Position numbers and translations under genes: made by a program. 38,361 bases of DNA from Acidobacteria bacterium RIFCSPLOWO2_12_FULL_66_21. GTDB lineage: Bacteria; Acidobacteriota; Vicinamibacteria; Vicinamibacterales; 2-12-FULL-66-21. Position 1 is the first letter of the stretch; each line of letters starts with the position of its first letter. Where the stretch lies: positions 190,096 through 228,456 of the forward strand of contig MELC01000086.1 in assembly GCA_001767455.1 (NCBI GenBank), given 5' to 3'. The notes under the pieces were generated by a model. The model ran no database searches, was not told where the DNA came from, and saw nothing but the letters and a program-made list of their open reading frames with translations. Shown one piece after another: positions 8,283-17,140 of this stretch.

Positions 8283-8729
8283 CTATGCTAGCGTGGCCCG
8301 GCCTCGGGAGGCAAGCAGAGGTCCCCGGCGCGCCGGTCCTGTCGCGGTCCCCGCCGCATGCGTGGCGGCGCTCACCTCGACGCGCGATCGCATCACAGCG
8401 GATGCGCGGATCGTCCAGAGATCCGGAAACGACAGAAACTCCAGCGGCGTCATCGTTTCAAGGATGTCGAGCTGCGCGACCATGACCTTGAGAATGGTGA
8501 GGATGCGCTTCAGCGTGTGCTGCGCGCGGGAGGCCTCGTCGGCGCGCAGCAGCGCCATCACCCGATCGAATTCGTGCAGCAGCTCCTTGAACCACAGCTC
8601 GTACACCTGGTGGATGATGATGAACAGCATCTCATCGTGCTCGCCGTCGGAGCGCGGCTGGCGGAGCGCCAGGAGATCGTCGATCCGCAGGTAGCTGCCG
8701 TACGTGACGGCGCGGCTGTCGTCGCTCAC
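8283..8729 (-). pseudogene. Tryptophan 2,3-dioxygenase, N-terminal fragment
   Basis: From a GTG at 8729 about 100 codons match the N-terminus of tryptophan 2,3-dioxygenase: TYGSYLRIDDLL, then DEMLFIIIHQVYELWFKELL with the substrate-pocket His, and QLDILETMTPLEFLSF. The family then continues with a glycine/serine-rich 'ASGFQS' region and carries the heme-ligand His in the C-terminal half. Here similarity ends near 8426 and the remaining 46 codons are unrelated. Intact enzymes have about 270-300 residues. A tetramer with heme could not form from this piece, so it is a 3'-truncated remnant of a kynurenine-pathway gene. Confidence 0.8.
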
Positions 8730-8889
8730 CGCCCGCTCCCGGACTGCCGCACGACGGCGCCCCCTTTCATCACGAACGAGACCTGCCCATCCCTGTGTTC
8801 ATCAGGGAAGATATTGCTCCAGGACGCCGCGGAGGCCGGCGCCCAGACCGGCCACATCCCCACGCGTCACAGGTGCTCCGCGCTTGATC

Positions 8890-8925
8890 CCCGTGCGTCT
8901 CCGTGGGCCTCCGTGTCTCCGTGTG
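8890..8925. repeat. CTCCGTG-type short tandem repeat (inverse of 5563-5618)
   Basis: The sequence carries CCGTGCGTCTCCGTG, CCTCCGTGTCTCCGTG in a row, the reverse complement of the CACGGAGAC unit after the peptidase gene. It lies nine bases beyond the treY stop codon. The remaining gap back to 8730 shows no other recognisable feature. Confidence 0.65.
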
Positions 8926-8933
8926 AAGCTCCG

Positions 8934-11915
8934 CTACTCCGCTCGCAGGATCCCGACCGGGATTGTCTGGAATATCTCGCCCAGGAACATCCAGGCGGTG
9001 TCGCCGGCGGTTGTCGGGCGGATCTCGGCGCCGGTCAACACGTGGCGGAACGTGCGGTGACGGAGCGACTCGGGCAGCAGCACGCGCGAGGTGCGCCAGC
9101 AGTCGCCTCCGAGCGGCAGCGGGTGATCGGCATCACACAGCGAGGAGACGAGCCGCGGCGCCGCAACCACGACGGCGTCGGTTCCCGAGGTACGGGCGAA
9201 CGCCACGACTCCGCCGCGGACCGTCACTTCCGTCGCGAGCGGCACGTAGTCGCCGGCCGGAAACACGGACGGCATGTCGCGGCGCAGCCGCAGTCCCGCG
9301 GCCGTCACCAACAGCTTGATCCGTCCGTCGGTCCAGTCGGCCAGCATCTGCGCAATCGCGGCGGCGCGTTCGGCCGGAGCCGCCCGGAGCACCGCGTCCA
9401 CTTCGTCCAGCTGCCGGGCGCGCCGGTCGAAGTCCACGGGACGGCGATTGTCGGGATCCACGAGGCGCAGGTCCCACAGGTCCGTGCCCTGGTAGAAATC
9501 GGGCACGCCGGGAGACACCACCTTCAGCGCGACCTGCGCAAGGGAATTCAGCAGGCCGAGCCGTGCGACGCGCTGGCGGAACGGCAACAGCGCGGCGAGA
9601 AAACGCGCGCTGGACGGGCCGCCGAGCGCGCGCTCCACGAAGCGCGCGAGCGCGTCCTCGTAGGGCTGGTTCGAGGTCAGCCAACTGGTGTGCACCTTCG
9701 CCTCGCGCACCGCCTTCAGCATGTACTCCGTGAGCCGCCCGACCAGCTCTTGGCCGGCGGCCCTGCCGGCCGTCAGCTCGGCCGGCCAGACGCCGACCAG
9801 CGTCTGGTAGAACCGGTATTCGTCGTTGCGATCCGGCGCGGGATCGCCGTCGACAATCGTCCGGTGCGAGCGATTCAGCCGCATCCACCGCGAGACCTCG
9901 CGGCTCCACTCGTCGGGGATCTCGGACAGGACGTTGATGCGAGCGCGCACGTCTTCGCCGAGCTTCGTGTCGTGGGTCGCGGTCGCCAGCATCTCGAGCG
10001 GCCAATCGGCGGCGCGCCGCGCGTTCGCCTCGTGGAACTCGTCGGCCGATCGGCCGAAGCGCGACGGATCCCCGCCGACCTCGTTCAACGACAGCAGCGC
10101 GTTGTACCGGTAGAACGCCGTGTCCTCGAGCCCCTTCGCCTGGAGCGGGCCCGTGTACTGCTGGAGCTTCATCGCGAAGCGCCGGCGCTCGGCGGCCTCG
10201 GCGGCGTCAGCGGGCATGTATCCGCCCCTCCGCTCCTGCGGCGGCGGCAGGGCGTCGCCCTCCACCTCGCGGGACAGCACGACCTCGCGGAAGAAATCGA
10301 ACAGCGATGACTCCATCGCCGGATTGCGCCGGCGCGCGCTCGCGATCGCCCGCTCCAGCACCGCGCGATCCTCCGGCGTCCAGCCCTGGAGATCCACGTA
10401 CGTGCGGTAGACAGGGAAGCAGGCGACCACTTCCACGATCACGTCGCGCAGGCTCTCGAGCGTGAAGTCGCGCGACTTGCGGTTGCTCTCGCCGATGCGG
10501 TCGAGCATGTGCGCGAGCACCATCAGCTCGCTCGCCAGGGCCGTGTCCATGATCAGCCGCTTGCTCTCGTAGAGCACGTCGTCGAACGCCGCGGCGCGTC
10601 CGGTCAGCTTCGCGTACACGCGCCGCACGCGCCGGGCCTGCGAGATGTCGACGAAGATGCCGTTCAGGTCGTTGAGGTAGTTGTACCCGGTCGTGCCGTG
10701 CACGGCCCATCGCGACGGCAGGTGCTCGTGGCCGGACAGGATCTTCTCGGCGACGACATACAACGGACGATCGGGCGGGACCGAGCCGGAGCCGCGATCG
10801 ATTCCCCAGACACGCGCCGCGAGAGCCTGCAGCCTGTCGAAGTAGCCGGCCGGATCGAAGAGGCCGTCGGGGTGGTCGACGCGTACCGCGTGGACGTTGC
10901 CGTCGCGAAGGAGATTCGCCAGCAACTGGTGGGTGGCCTCGAAGACCTCCGGGATTTCCACCCGGAGGCCGGCCAGCGTGTTCACGTCGAAGAACCGCCG
11001 GTAGTTGATCTCGTGGGAGGCGGTGCGCCAGTACGAGAGGCGATAGGCCTGCGCCTCGAGCAGCTCGTGCAGCGCGTCGAAACTGCGCGGGTGTCCCGGC
11101 GTTCCGTTGACCTGCCGCACCGCGACGTCGATCGCGCCGCCCACCCGCGGGGCCTCCGATACGAGCCGCGCGAGCCGCGCGCGCGCGACCTCCTTCTCGC
11201 GCTGGCGCTCGACGATACGCTCGGGGCCCTGCTCCGTGTAGGCGGGCATGTTCTGGAGCGACGCGATGATGCTCTGGAACTCGTGCAGGTGCGAATGGTC
11301 CGCTCCCATCTCGACCGTGAGCGGATCCACGGCCAGGACGTAGACCCGCGGCGCCTGGCGCGGATTGATCGGCAGCTCCTGATCGAAGTACCGCAGCACC
11401 AGCTCGCCGTCGACAAAAGCGAGCCGCAGCTCGCCGCGCTCGAGCACGCGCCCGTACTGGTCGCCGAGAATCGGCAGCAGGAGCTTGGCGTGGAGCTCGG
11501 CCTTCACCGGGGTCCAGTCGACGTCGAAGAACTTCGCCGCCGGCGAGCCGGGACCGTTCTCGAGCACGTCGTTCCACCAGGCGTTGTTGCCGGTGCCGAT
11601 GCCCATGTGGTTGGGGACGAAGTCGACCACGTGCAGCATGCGGTGGCTGGCGATCGCGCGCGTGAAGGCGTCGTGCGCCGCGGCCCCGCCCAGCTCCGGG
11701 CTGATCTCGTTGTGGTTGCAGACGTCGTAGCCGTGCAGGCTGCCGGGGGCCGCCGTGAAGTACGGAGCCGTGTAACAGGCGTGCACCCCGAGGCGGTCGA
11801 GATACGGGATGACGTCGCGCGCGGCCGTCAGGGGAAAACCGCCGTGCACCTGCAGGCGGTAGGTGCTGACCGGAACGAAACGCGGGCGATCGCGGTGGAT
11901 TCGGTCGCTCGTCAT
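8934..11915 (-). CDS. treY: Maltooligosyl trehalose synthase (GH13)
   Basis: 993 residues from the ATG at 11915; the longer open frame to 12044 is antisense-like read-through over treZ. TreY isomerises the reducing-end alpha-1,4 bond of maltooligosaccharides to alpha-1,1, giving maltooligosyl trehalose for TreZ. The family start STYRLQ(V)HGGFPLTAARDVIPYLDRLG is complete. GH13 blocks follow: VDFVPNHMGIG, AVRVDHPDGLFDP with the nucleophile region, YVVAEKILS with the acid region, and a C-terminal DFYQGTDLWDLRLVDPDNRRPVDF. The ATG overlaps the treZ stop codon by four bases (ATGA) and has AAGGA just upstream, so translation is coupled. It is the last gene of the trehalose/glucan cluster. Length is at the upper end for the family. 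Confidence 0.95.
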   Translation of the reverse strand: MTSDRIHRDRPRFVPVSTYRLQVHGGFPLTAARDVIPYLDRLGVHACYTAPYFTAAPGSLHGYDVCNHNEISPELGGAAAHDAFTRAIASHRMLHVVDFVPNHMGIGTGNNAWWNDVLENGPGSPAAKFFDVDWTPVKAELHAKLLLPILGDQYGRVLERGELRLAFVDGELVLRYFDQELPINPRQAPRVYVLAVDPLTVEMGADHSHLHEFQSIIASLQNMPAYTEQGPERIVERQREKEVARARLARLVSEAPRVGGAIDVAVRQVNGTPGHPRSFDALHELLEAQAYRLSYWRTASHEINYRRFFDVNTLAGLRVEIPEVFEATHQLLANLLRDGNVHAVRVDHPDGLFDPAGYFDRLQALAARVWGIDRGSGSVPPDRPLYVVAEKILSGHEHLPSRWAVHGTTGYNYLNDLNGIFVDISQARRVRRVYAKLTGRAAAFDDVLYESKRLIMDTALASELMVLAHMLDRIGESNRKSRDFTLESLRDVIVEVVACFPVYRTYVDLQGWTPEDRAVLERAIASARRRNPAMESSLFDFFREVVLSREVEGDALPPPQERRGGYMPADAAEAAERRRFAMKLQQYTGPLQAKGLEDTAFYRYNALLSLNEVGGDPSRFGRSADEFHEANARRAADWPLEMLATATHDTKLGEDVRARINVLSEIPDEWSREVSRWMRLNRSHRTIVDGDPAPDRNDEYRFYQTLVGVWPAELTAGRAAGQELVGRLTEYMLKAVREAKVHTSWLTSNQPYEDALARFVERALGGPSSARFLAALLPFRQRVARLGLLNSLAQVALKVVSPGVPDFYQGTDLWDLRLVDPDNRRPVDFDRRARQLDEVDAVLRAAPAERAAAIAQMLADWTDGRIKLLVTAAGLRLRRDMPSVFPAGDYVPLATEVTVRGGVVAFARTSGTDAVVVAAPRLVSSLCDADHPLPLGGDCWRTSRVLLPESLRHRTFRHVLTGAEIRPTTAGDTAWMFLGEIFQTIPVGILRAE

Positions 11916-13777
11916 CGTTCCTTCAGTATGGCGGCGCCCGGACGCGCGAAGCGAACCGTGGGGCCGCCAGCCTGCCGGTCCACCTGGACGGGCGCCGCGT
12001 CCGGCGCGAACAGCGGATCTTCGGTCGTGAGGACGACCTCCCAATCGGCAGAGCCTGCGGGCTCGGCGATCGCCGGCCCGACCTCGCTGAGATCGATCGC
12101 GCCGCGACCGCGCAGCTTCGCGACGATCCAGAACACCTCCTCGCCGCCGCGCCGCATCACCAGCGTGTCGTCGTCGGGCGCGTGCGCTTCGCCGCGCCGC
12201 TCGTCGCTGGCGCCGAGCGCCGCGTGCGCCAGCCGCAAGGCCAGCAGCGCCGTGGTGAGGCGCCGCACCGCGTCGTGCGGCGGCCGCTCCCGCTCGTTCC
12301 AGCGAAGCCTGCTCGCCTCGAACGTCGATCGCGCCTGCGGATCCGGAATGGCCTCGCGTCCGTCCGGGCTCGAGAACTCGGGAGAGTCCGCGAACTCCCT
12401 GCGCCGGCCTTCCGTCACCTTCGCTCCAAGCGGCGAGTCCAGATCAGTGAAGTAGAGAAACGGCGAGCTGGCGGCCCACTCTTGTCCCATGAAGAGGAGC
12501 GGCGTCATCGGCACCATCGCGAGCACCGTGCTGGCGGCGCGCCAGGCCTCAGGGGCAATCGCGTGGTGCAGCCGATCGCCCAGGGCGCGATTCCCCACCT
12601 GGTCGTGATTCTGCAGGCAGACGACGAAGCGGCGCATCGGGAGGCGGGACGGATCCGTGCCGCGCGGCGCGTTGAAGTGGGGCGAGTGCTGTCCGCTGTA
12701 CAGCCATCCGTCGCGCACGATCCGCGCGAGCTCGCCGGCCGTGCCCTCGTAGTCGGCGTAGTACCCGCGAGAGTCACCGGCCAGCAACCGGCGCATCGCA
12801 TGGTGGAAGTCGTCGGCCCAGACGCCGTCGAGGCCCCAGCCTCCCTCGGCCGCATCCTCAATCATGGCGGCGAAGTTCCGGTGATCCTCCGCGTGCACGA
12901 GGATCGGCCGCCCGGCGGCCTCGCGAACGGCGTCGGCCAGCTCGCAGACGATGTGGCGGGGCGTGTCGTCGGCGAGCGCGTGCGTGGCGTCCAGGCGCAG
13001 CCCGTCGACGTGGTATTCGCGCACCCAGTGGCGCGCGTTGTCGACGATGAACCGCCGGACCATCGCCGAGCCCCCCGCGTCGAGGTTGATCGCCTGGCCC
13101 CACGGCGTGGCGTGGCGATCGGTCAGGTGCTGCGGGTTGAACTCGGGGAGGTACGCCCCCTCAGGTCCGAGGTGGTTGTAGACGACGTCGAGAACGACCG
13201 AGAGGCCGAAGTGATGGGCGCGATCGACGAGCGCGCGCAGGTCGTCCGGCGTCCCGTATGCGCGCGCGGGCGCGTAGAGGCAGACGCCGTCGTACCCCCA
13301 GTTGCGATCGCCGGCGCTCGCGGCCACGGGCATCAGCTCGATCGCCGTGACGCCGAGATCGCGCAGGTGATGGAGGCACTCCGCCGCACCCGCGAAGGTG
13401 CCCGCCGGTGAAAACGTGCCGACGTGCAGCTCGTAGATGACCAGGTCGCGCGCCGCCCGCCCGCGCCATCGCGCATCGGTCCAGCGGAAGATCGCCGGGT
13501 CCACGATCTGCGACGGCCCGTGCACGTCGTCCGGCTGACACCGCGAGGCGGGATCGGGCCGCGGCGCTCTCTCGTCCATCGAGTAGCTGTAGCGATCGCC
13601 CGCGGCCGCGCCGTCGACGGTGCGATCGTAGACCCCCTCGGCGTCCATGCCGAGCAGATACCGCCCCTTCGCGGGGCCGTCGTGCAGGATCACCGACAGA
13701 CTCGAGACTGCCGGCGCCCACACCCTGAACCTGACGCCTCCGGGCGCCGGCAAGGCCCCGAATCCCGCAATCAGCAT
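11912..13777 (-). CDS. treZ: Maltooligosyl trehalose trehalohydrolase (GH13)
   Basis: About 621 residues. TreZ hydrolyses maltooligosyl trehalose to free trehalose. The N-terminal CBM48-like domain ([19 protein letters not shown]) is followed by the barrel: [44 protein letters not shown] with the nucleophile, [11 protein letters not shown] with the acid/base Glu, and [14 protein letters not shown]. The ATG at 13777 was chosen because family members begin close to the '[13 protein letters not shown]' block. It overlaps the treS stop by seven bases. An ATG at 13819 would add 14 residues; neither has a convincing Shine-Dalgarno sequence. It is tightly packed between treS and treY in one transcription unit. 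Confidence 0.93.
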   Translation of the reverse strand: MLIAGFGALPAPGGVRFRVWAPAVSSLSVILHDGPAKGRYLLGMDAEGVYDRTVDGAAAGDRYSYSMDERAPRPDPASRCQPDDVHGPSQIVDPAIFRWTDARWRGRAARDLVIYELHVGTFSPAGTFAGAAECLHHLRDLGVTAIELMPVAASAGDRNWGYDGVCLYAPARAYGTPDDLRALVDRAHHFGLSVVLDVVYNHLGPEGAYLPEFNPQHLTDRHATPWGQAINLDAGGSAMVRRFIVDNARHWVREYHVDGLRLDATHALADDTPRHIVCELADAVREAAGRPILVHAEDHRNFAAMIEDAAEGGWGLDGVWADDFHHAMRRLLAGDSRGYYADYEGTAGELARIVRDGWLYSGQHSPHFNAPRGTDPSRLPMRRFVVCLQNHDQVGNRALGDRLHHAIAPEAWRAASTVLAMVPMTPLLFMGQEWAASSPFLYFTDLDSPLGAKVTEGRRREFADSPEFSSPDGREAIPDPQARSTFEASRLRWNERERPPHDAVRRLTTALLALRLAHAALGASDERRGEAHAPDDDTLVMRRGGEEVFWIVAKLRGRGAIDLSEVGPAIAEPAGSADWEVVLTTEDPLFAPDAAPVQVDRQAGGPTVRFARPGAAILKER

Positions 13778-16700
13778 TGTAAAGAGTCCACTATTGACCA
13801 GAGCGGTATCCGGGTCCATTCCGGCCGGTTATTGAGCTCGTAGTTCAGCTCGTACAGCGCCTTGTCGAGCACGAAAAGCTGCAGCAGGCCGTCGCGCTGT
13901 GACGGCTCGGCGGGGATGAAGAGCGAGCCGGCGGCGGTCCGGAAGTAGCCGCGCAGAAACGACGCCGTGGCCCACGTTTGCCAGATGCGTGCCCATGGCT
14001 CGATCCGCTGGAACTCGGCGGGGCGCGACGCGGTGTAGGCGAAGAGCGCCGCATAGGCGGCGTAGCCGAACGAACGGACCATTCCCGCGACGTCCTTCAA
14101 CGGGGACTGCTTCCGGCGCCGTTCGTCGATCGGCCGCGCGGGTTCTCCCTCGAAATCGAGGATGTAGAAATCCCCTTCGACCCAGAGGACCTGGCCCAGA
14201 TGGTAGTCGCCGTGGACGCGGATCTTGGAGACGGCGAACTCGAGCGCCGGCGCGGACGTGATTCGTTCGAGCAGCGTGTCGCGCGACAGCAGCAGGGTCC
14301 GCGCGCGCGCGTCGACCTCAGGGGTCAGCAGCCCCGGCGCCGCTGTGTCGAGCGCGTCGAACGCCTTCTGCGCCTGCGCGAGCGCGTCCGCGACGATCTC
14401 GGCGAGATCCGCCGGTGAGAACGGCTCGGGAGCGAACGCCGGGTCCGCCGAATCGCTGGCGAGCGCGAGGTGCATCTCCGCGGTCCTCCGGCCCAGCGTG
14501 TCGGCCGTCGCGAGGTAGCCGCGCATCAGATCCTCGATCTCGCGCGGTGCTTCCGCGATGAGACCCGGGAAGGACGGCGGAAGCGGATCCGGCGGCGGCG
14601 TCCGTCCCTCGATCGCCTCGTAGAAGCGCGCGACCTCGTCGGTCGCATGGCGCCACCCGTCCGCCTGGCTTTCCACGAACTGCTGCATCATTCCGAGCGT
14701 CGCCGCGATTTCCGCGATGCCGGCGTACTCGACGGCGGCGGCGACGGCCGGCACGCGCGTGAACCCCGCCTTCTCGGTCAACTGGCGGCCGATCTCGAAG
14801 TCGGGATTGACGCCGGGCTGGATGCGCCGGAACAACTTCAGAATCAGGCGGTCGTCGTAGACGACCGATGTGTTGCTCTGCTCGGCGGACGTGCGCGCGA
14901 TGCGCGTGAGGTCGCCCGCCGCGCGAAGCCGGTCGAACAGGCCGGTCCTGAGCGTGCGCACGGTGCCGCGCTTCATCGCGACGCGTTCGTCGGCGCCGGT
15001 CGCCTCGAGCATCGTCAACGCGAAGTGGTCGTCGAGCCACGCGTCGAACAGCGTGCCCTTGCGCGCCCCGGTGATGTGGGCGAGGATGGCGTGCGGCGCG
15101 CGCTCCTCGAGGGCCCGCGCGTCGGCATGCGCGGAGACGGCGAGCGGCAGGAAGTAGCGCTCGCGCGCCCCGTTCTCGTATTCCGCTTCGACGATCGTGA
15201 GAAAGAGCGGCTGGGGCCCTTTGCGCAGCAGACCCCAGTCCATGAACCGCGCGGCCCGCATGCGGCGCGCCTTTCCGCCGAACCAACGCTGCCGCTGGAG
15301 GAACGGCACCAGGAGGTCGCGCTCGATGAGCGTGCGCACGTTGCCTTCGAGCAGCGTGTCCCACGCGGCGCCCACGAGGAGCGCGGGCGCCCTCGGCACG
15401 CCGGTCGCGAGCTCCGGGGCCATTCTCGCCGCGACGGCAGGCGCGGTCGTCTGCAGGCGGAACCAGTAGAAGCCGTACGGGCTCAGCGTGAGGAAGTAGG
15501 GCAGCTCGCCGATGCGCGGAAACTCCGTGAGCCCGAGCATCTCGACCGGGATCAGCCCCCGGAAGCGCGAGAGGTCGAGCTCCATCGGCTGCACGGTCCG
15601 CGCGAGGTTCGCGACACACAGGATCGTGTCGTCCTCGTACCGGCGGACATACGCGAGCACCTTCCGGTTCTGCGCCGGGAGGAACTCGATGGTGCCGCGG
15701 CCGAAGACCTTGTGCTGCTTGCGCAGGCCGATCAGGCGCTTCATCCAGTTGAGGAGCGAAAAGAGGGCGCGCTCCTGCGCTTCGACGTTGATCGACGGGT
15801 AGCCGTAGACGGGATCCATGATGGGCGGCGCGAAGAGCCGCGCGGGATCGGCGCGCGAGAAGCCGCCGTTGCGGTCGCCGGTCCACTGCATCGGCGTGCG
15901 TACGCCGTTGCGGTCGCCGAGATAGATGTTGTCGCCCATCCCGATCTCGTCGCCGTAGTAGATGATGGGCGTGCCGGGCATCGAGAACAGGAGGCTGTTG
16001 AGCAGCTCGATCCGGCGGCGGCTGTTCTCGAGCAGCGGCGCGAGGCGGCGTCGGATGCCGACGTTGACCCGCATCTGCGGGTCGGCGGCATACGACTGGT
16101 ACATGTAGTCGCGCTCCTCGTCGGTGACCATCTCGAGCGTCAGCTCGTCGTGGTTGCGCAGGAACATCGCCCACTGGCAGTTCTCGGGGATGTCCGGCGT
16201 CTGCCGGAGGATCTCGACGATCGGGTGGCGGTCCTCCTGGCGCACCGCCATGAACATCCGGGGCATCAGGGGGAAGTGGAACGCCATGTGGCATTCGTCC
16301 CCCTCCCCAAGGTACGGGCGTACGTCGGCGGGCCACTGGTTGGCCTCGGCGAGCAGCATGCGCGCCTGGTAGCGTGAATCGAGCGCGCGGCGAATCCGCC
16401 GGAGAATCCCGTGCGTCTCCTCGAGGTTCTCGCAGATCGTGCCCTCCCGCTCGATCAGATACGGCACGGCGTCGAGCCGCAGCCCGTCGACCCCCCGATC
16501 GAGCCAGAACTGCATCACCTCGATCACCGCGTCGAGCACCGCGGGGTTGTCGAAGTTCAGATCCGGCTGGTGATGGAAGAAGCGGTGCCAGTAATAGGCC
16601 TTCGCGGTGTCATCCCAGCTCCAGTTGGACATCTCCGTGTCGGTGAAGATGATCCGGACGCCCTGGTACTTCTGGTTCGTGTCGCTCCAGACGTAGAAGT

Positions 16701-17088
16701 CGCGTGCGGCCGACCCGGCCGGCGCGCGCCGCGCCGCCTGGAACCACGGGTGCTGGTCCGACGTGTGATTGATGACGAGCTCGGTGACGACGCGGATGCC
16801 GCGCCTGTGGGCCTCCTCCATGAACCGGTCGAAGTCCTGCAGCGTGCCGTAGCTCGGATGGATGTTCTCGTAATCCGCGATGTCGTACCCGTCGTCCCTG
16901 AGCGGCGACGGATAGAAGGGGAGCAGCCACAGGCAGTTCACGCCGAGCCCCTCGAGGTACTCGAGCTTCTGGGTGAACCCCGCGAAGTCGCCCACGCCGT
17001 CGTTCGTGCTGTCGAAGAACGCGCGGACGTGCGCCTGGTAGATGACCGCGTCTTTGAACCACAACGGATCGTCTGCGAGTGCTGACAT
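13771..17088 (-). CDS. treS: Trehalose synthase fused to maltokinase (TreS-Mak/Pep2)
   Basis: 1105 residues in two parts. Residues 1-550 are GH13 trehalose synthase, which interconverts trehalose and maltose: [19 protein letters not shown], nucleophile Asp206 in [11 protein letters not shown], acid/base Glu248 in LLAEANQW, and Asp314 in FLRNHDELT. From about residue 585 a maltokinase follows: the N-cap ([17 protein letters not shown]), a nucleotide-binding segment ([16 protein letters not shown]), the catalytic loop [13 protein letters not shown] and the metal-site YILDFEGEP. The fusion channels maltose to maltose 1-phosphate, the donor for GlgE, encoded directly upstream. Such TreS-Pep2 fusions are known in several phyla. 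The start is clear, since the family motif begins within ten residues of the ATG. Confidence 0.95.
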   Translation of the reverse strand: MSALADDPLWFKDAVIYQAHVRAFFDSTNDGVGDFAGFTQKLEYLEGLGVNCLWLLPFYPSPLRDDGYDIADYENIHPSYGTLQDFDRFMEEAHRRGIRVVTELVINHTSDQHPWFQAARRAPAGSAARDFYVWSDTNQKYQGVRIIFTDTEMSNWSWDDTAKAYYWHRFFHHQPDLNFDNPAVLDAVIEVMQFWLDRGVDGLRLDAVPYLIEREGTICENLEETHGILRRIRRALDSRYQARMLLAEANQWPADVRPYLGEGDECHMAFHFPLMPRMFMAVRQEDRHPIVEILRQTPDIPENCQWAMFLRNHDELTLEMVTDEERDYMYQSYAADPQMRVNVGIRRRLAPLLENSRRRIELLNSLLFSMPGTPIIYYGDEIGMGDNIYLGDRNGVRTPMQWTGDRNGGFSRADPARLFAPPIMDPVYGYPSINVEAQERALFSLLNWMKRLIGLRKQHKVFGRGTIEFLPAQNRKVLAYVRRYEDDTILCVANLARTVQPMELDLSRFRGLIPVEMLGLTEFPRIGELPYFLTLSPYGFYWFRLQTTAPAVAARMAPELATGVPRAPALLVGAAWDTLLEGNVRTLIERDLLVPFLQRQRWFGGKARRMRAARFMDWGLLRKGPQPLFLTIVEAEYENGARERYFLPLAVSAHADARALEERAPHAILAHITGARKGTLFDAWLDDHFALTMLEATGADERVAMKRGTVRTLRTGLFDRLRAAGDLTRIARTSAEQSNTSVVYDDRLILKLFRRIQPGVNPDFEIGRQLTEKAGFTRVPAVAAAVEYAGIAEIAATLGMMQQFVESQADGWRHATDEVARFYEAIEGRTPPPDPLPPSFPGLIAEAPREIEDLMRGYLATADTLGRRTAEMHLALASDSADPAFAPEPFSPADLAEIVADALAQAQKAFDALDTAAPGLLTPEVDARARTLLLSRDTLLERITSAPALEFAVSKIRVHGDYHLGQVLWVEGDFYILDFEGEPARPIDERRRKQSPLKDVAGMVRSFGYAAYAALFAYTASRPAEFQRIEPWARIWQTWATASFLRGYFRTAAGSLFIPAEPSQRDGLLQLFVLDKALYELNYELNNRPEWTRIPLWSIVDSLQC

Positions 17089-17117
17089 GCTGGTCGTTGC
17101 TCGTGGCTCGTGGCTTC

Positions 17118-17140
17118 GTAGCGCAGCCCTTTAGGGCTGC
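17118..17140. repeat. VAQPFRA palindrome, copy 1 (supplies the glgE stop)
   Basis: The sequence GTAGC followed by GCAGCCCTTTAGGGCTGC is a near-perfect hairpin (eight paired bases around TT). An identical 23-base copy lies at 23346-23368 and a variant at 35186-35209. In one frame it reads V-A-Q-P-F-R-A. On the minus strand its centre contains the TAA that ends glgE, and its left arm encodes the last residues. The preceding bases carry short GCTCGTGG repeats and separate glgE from treS. Confidence 0.85.

Noticed and set aside
8358-10310. A 650-codon plus-strand open frame opposite treY
   Set aside because: It is antisense to well-supported treY codons and has no family motifs.
11916-12044. N-terminal extension of treY by 43 codons
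   Set aside because: The added residues are basic read-through over treZ; the ATG at 11915 has a Shine-Dalgarno sequence and gives the family N-terminus.
14470-16377. A 635-codon plus-strand open frame opposite treS
   Set aside because: Antisense shadow of the TreS-maltokinase gene; composition is His/Arg/Glu-rich with no domain.
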